Below are positions 4,375 to 5,475 of a stretch of 5,475 nt of DNA, piece by piece (the stretch's first letter is position 1; each line of letters starts with the position of its first letter). A program made the translations under genes and the position numbers. This stretch comes from UBA2396 sp038042175 (lineage in GTDB: Bacteria; Planctomycetota; Phycisphaerae; Phycisphaerales; UBA1924). The stretch is from NCBI GenBank assembly GCA_964358855.1, contig CAYHQQ010000128.1, positions 1-5,475 of the forward strand, written 5' to 3'. Below the pieces are notes generated by a model. That model was not told the origin of the DNA. It made no database searches and saw nothing but the letters and a program-made list of their open reading frames with translations.

Positions 4375-5475
4375 GTGCGCGTATTGATGTTCAACCTCTA
4401 CTTCCACCCCGACCCCACCGGCACCGGTCTGGTCATCGGCGATCTCGCCGCCGGCCTCGTCAAACTCGGGCACGACGTCACCGTCGTCACCACCGTCCCA
4501 CACTACGGCCTCGACTCCGCCCCCACCGAATACCGCCGCCGCCTCATCTACGAAGAACACTGGCAAGGCGTCAAGATCCTCCGCACCGCCGTCCACGTTC
4601 CGCGCCGCAAAACCATCCTCTCCCGCCTCCTCAACTACCTCTCCTACTCCCTCCTCTCCATCCCCGCCGGCCTCAAGGGCCCTCGCCCCGACGTCATCCT
4701 GGGCGTCCTTCCGCCCATCACCACCGGCCCCTCCGTCTGGCTCGTCTCGCTCCTTCGCCGCACGCCCCTGGTCCTCAACATCCAGGACGTCTACCCCGAC
4801 ACGATCTTCAAAAAGCGCCTCGCCGCCAAACTCAACCGCGCCCTCGAACGCTTCATCTTCCGCCGCGCCACCCGCCTCACCGCCCTCTCAACAAGCCAGC
4901 GCGACTCCATCATCTTCCGCGGCGCACACCCCGATCGCGTCGACGTCATCCCCATGTGGACCGACCTCGAAGGCATCACGCCCTCTTCCAATCTCAACCC
5001 ATTCCGCGCCGAGCACGCCGCAGGCGCATCCCTCCTCGCCCTCTACGCCGGCAACATCGGCATGCTCAGCGGCGTCAACATCCTCTTGGACGCCGCCAAA
5101 CTCCTCGAACACGACCCTCGCATTCGCATCCTCATCGTCGGCCGCGGCAACGGCCTCCCCGCCCTCCTCGCCCGCGCCGCCCAGCTCAACTTCCCCAACG
5201 TCACCTTCCTCCCCACCCAGCCCCGCGAACGCCTCAGCGAAATGCTCGCCGCCGCCGACATCGGCCTCGTCACCCTCGACCCGCGCCTCTCCGAAACCTC
5301 CGTCCCCAGCAAAACCTTCACCATCATGGCCGCCGCCCGCCCAGTCCTCGCCGCCATCAGCCCCCACAACGAGATCGCCCGCATCGTCGCCCAAGCCAAC
5401 TGCGGCGCAACCGTTCCCCCCGACAATCCTCAGGCCCTCGCCGCCCAGCTCAAGCAGTTGGCCGACGACCCCTCC
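4375..5475 (+). CDS. GT4-type glycosyltransferase, WcaI/WbuB-like (C-terminus off right edge)
   Basis: A nucleotide-sugar-dependent retaining glycosyltransferase with a GT-B fold, probably acting at the cytoplasmic membrane face in exopolysaccharide or surface-glycan synthesis. The donor-independent N-terminal domain opens with the strand MRVLMFNLYFHPDPTGTG (1-18), which in this group holds the glycine-rich loop. It continues to PPITTGP (113-119) and NIQDVYPD (135-142), a group signature. IPMWTD (192-197) leads to the domain linker. The C-terminal nucleotide-binding domain shows LYAGNIG (223-229), RILIVGRG, a DIGLVTL segment and VPSKTF (310-315), the donor-sugar region where classical GT4 enzymes carry EX7E. 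The 367 residues present compare with roughly 400-415 for complete members, so little is missing. GTG 4375 is preferred to ATG 4387 because it completes the first strand and lies 5 nt after TACCCT. C-ended codons dominate throughout. The acceptor and sugar cannot be inferred. Confidence 0.93.
   Translation, partial: MRVLMFNLYFHPDPTGTGLVIGDLAAGLVKLGHDVTVVTTVPHYGLDSAPTEYRRRLIYEEHWQGVKILRTAVHVPRRKTILSRLLNYLSYSLLSIPAGLKGPRPDVILGVLPPITTGPSVWLVSLLRRTPLVLNIQDVYPDTIFKKRLAAKLNRALERFIFRRATRLTALSTSQRDSIIFRGAHPDRVDVIPMWTDLEGITPSSNLNPFRAEHAAGASLLALYAGNIGMLSGVNILLDAAKLLEHDPRIRILIVGRGNGLPALLARAAQLNFPNVTFLPTQPRERLSEMLAAADIGLVTLDPRLSETSVPSKTFTIMAAARPVLAAISPHNEIARIVAQANCGATVPPDNPQALAAQLKQLADDPS

Noticed and set aside
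4888..5426. Minus-strand frames opposite the glycosyltransferase
   Set aside because: They arise from the C-ended codon bias of the plus gene, giving Gly/Ala/Asp/Glu-rich or Arg-rich nonsense. The glycosyltransferase match is unambiguous.

Overview
This is a GC-rich bacterial window. It probably comes from a planctomycete of the Phycisphaerae type. The best clue is three proteins ending in a short C-terminal zinc ribbon (CPxCAYDLR ... CPECG), a motif I associate with large hypothetical-protein families in that group. The assignment rests on recall, not on a search. The wobble-position bias is strongly strand-dependent: the + strand is C-rich at third positions in plus-strand genes, and the one minus-strand gene is correspondingly G-ended.

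Layout: (1) 1-620, minus strand: the N-terminal half of a MacB/FtsX-type ABC transporter permease, running off the left edge. (2) 621-756: a divergent promoter region. (3) 757-1074, plus: a 105-residue protein of unknown function. (4) 1075-1312: a gene-free stretch holding a long inverted repeat (E1), a compact hairpin repeat (H1) and a -10-like TACCCT box. (5) 1313-2146, 2251-2880 and 2933-4294, plus: three tandem genes of one membrane-protein family. Each module has an N-terminal membrane segment, an extracytoplasmic part with a [AG]GWP[LF] motif, a second membrane segment and a cytoplasmic zinc ribbon. The third gene is a fusion of two modules and keeps only the second ribbon. (6) 4375-5475, plus: most of a GT4-type glycosyltransferase resembling the WcaI/WbuB group, running off the right edge; it probably opens an exopolysaccharide or cell-surface glycan locus.

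The most interesting material is between the genes. A 36-nt hairpin repeat (H) occurs twice, 35/36 identical, ahead of two unrelated genes. In both places it sits exactly 27 nt from a TACCCT box that is itself 5-6 nt from a GTG start, while the sequence between is not conserved. A second inverted-repeat element (E) also occurs twice at gene 3' ends and shows one compensatory base-pair change. The TACCCT box at a fixed short distance from start codons, with no Shine-Dalgarno sequence, suggests leaderless transcripts.

No functional link between transporter, zinc-ribbon proteins and glycosyltransferase can be shown from this window. I saw no tRNA, rRNA, CRISPR array, transposase or integrase.
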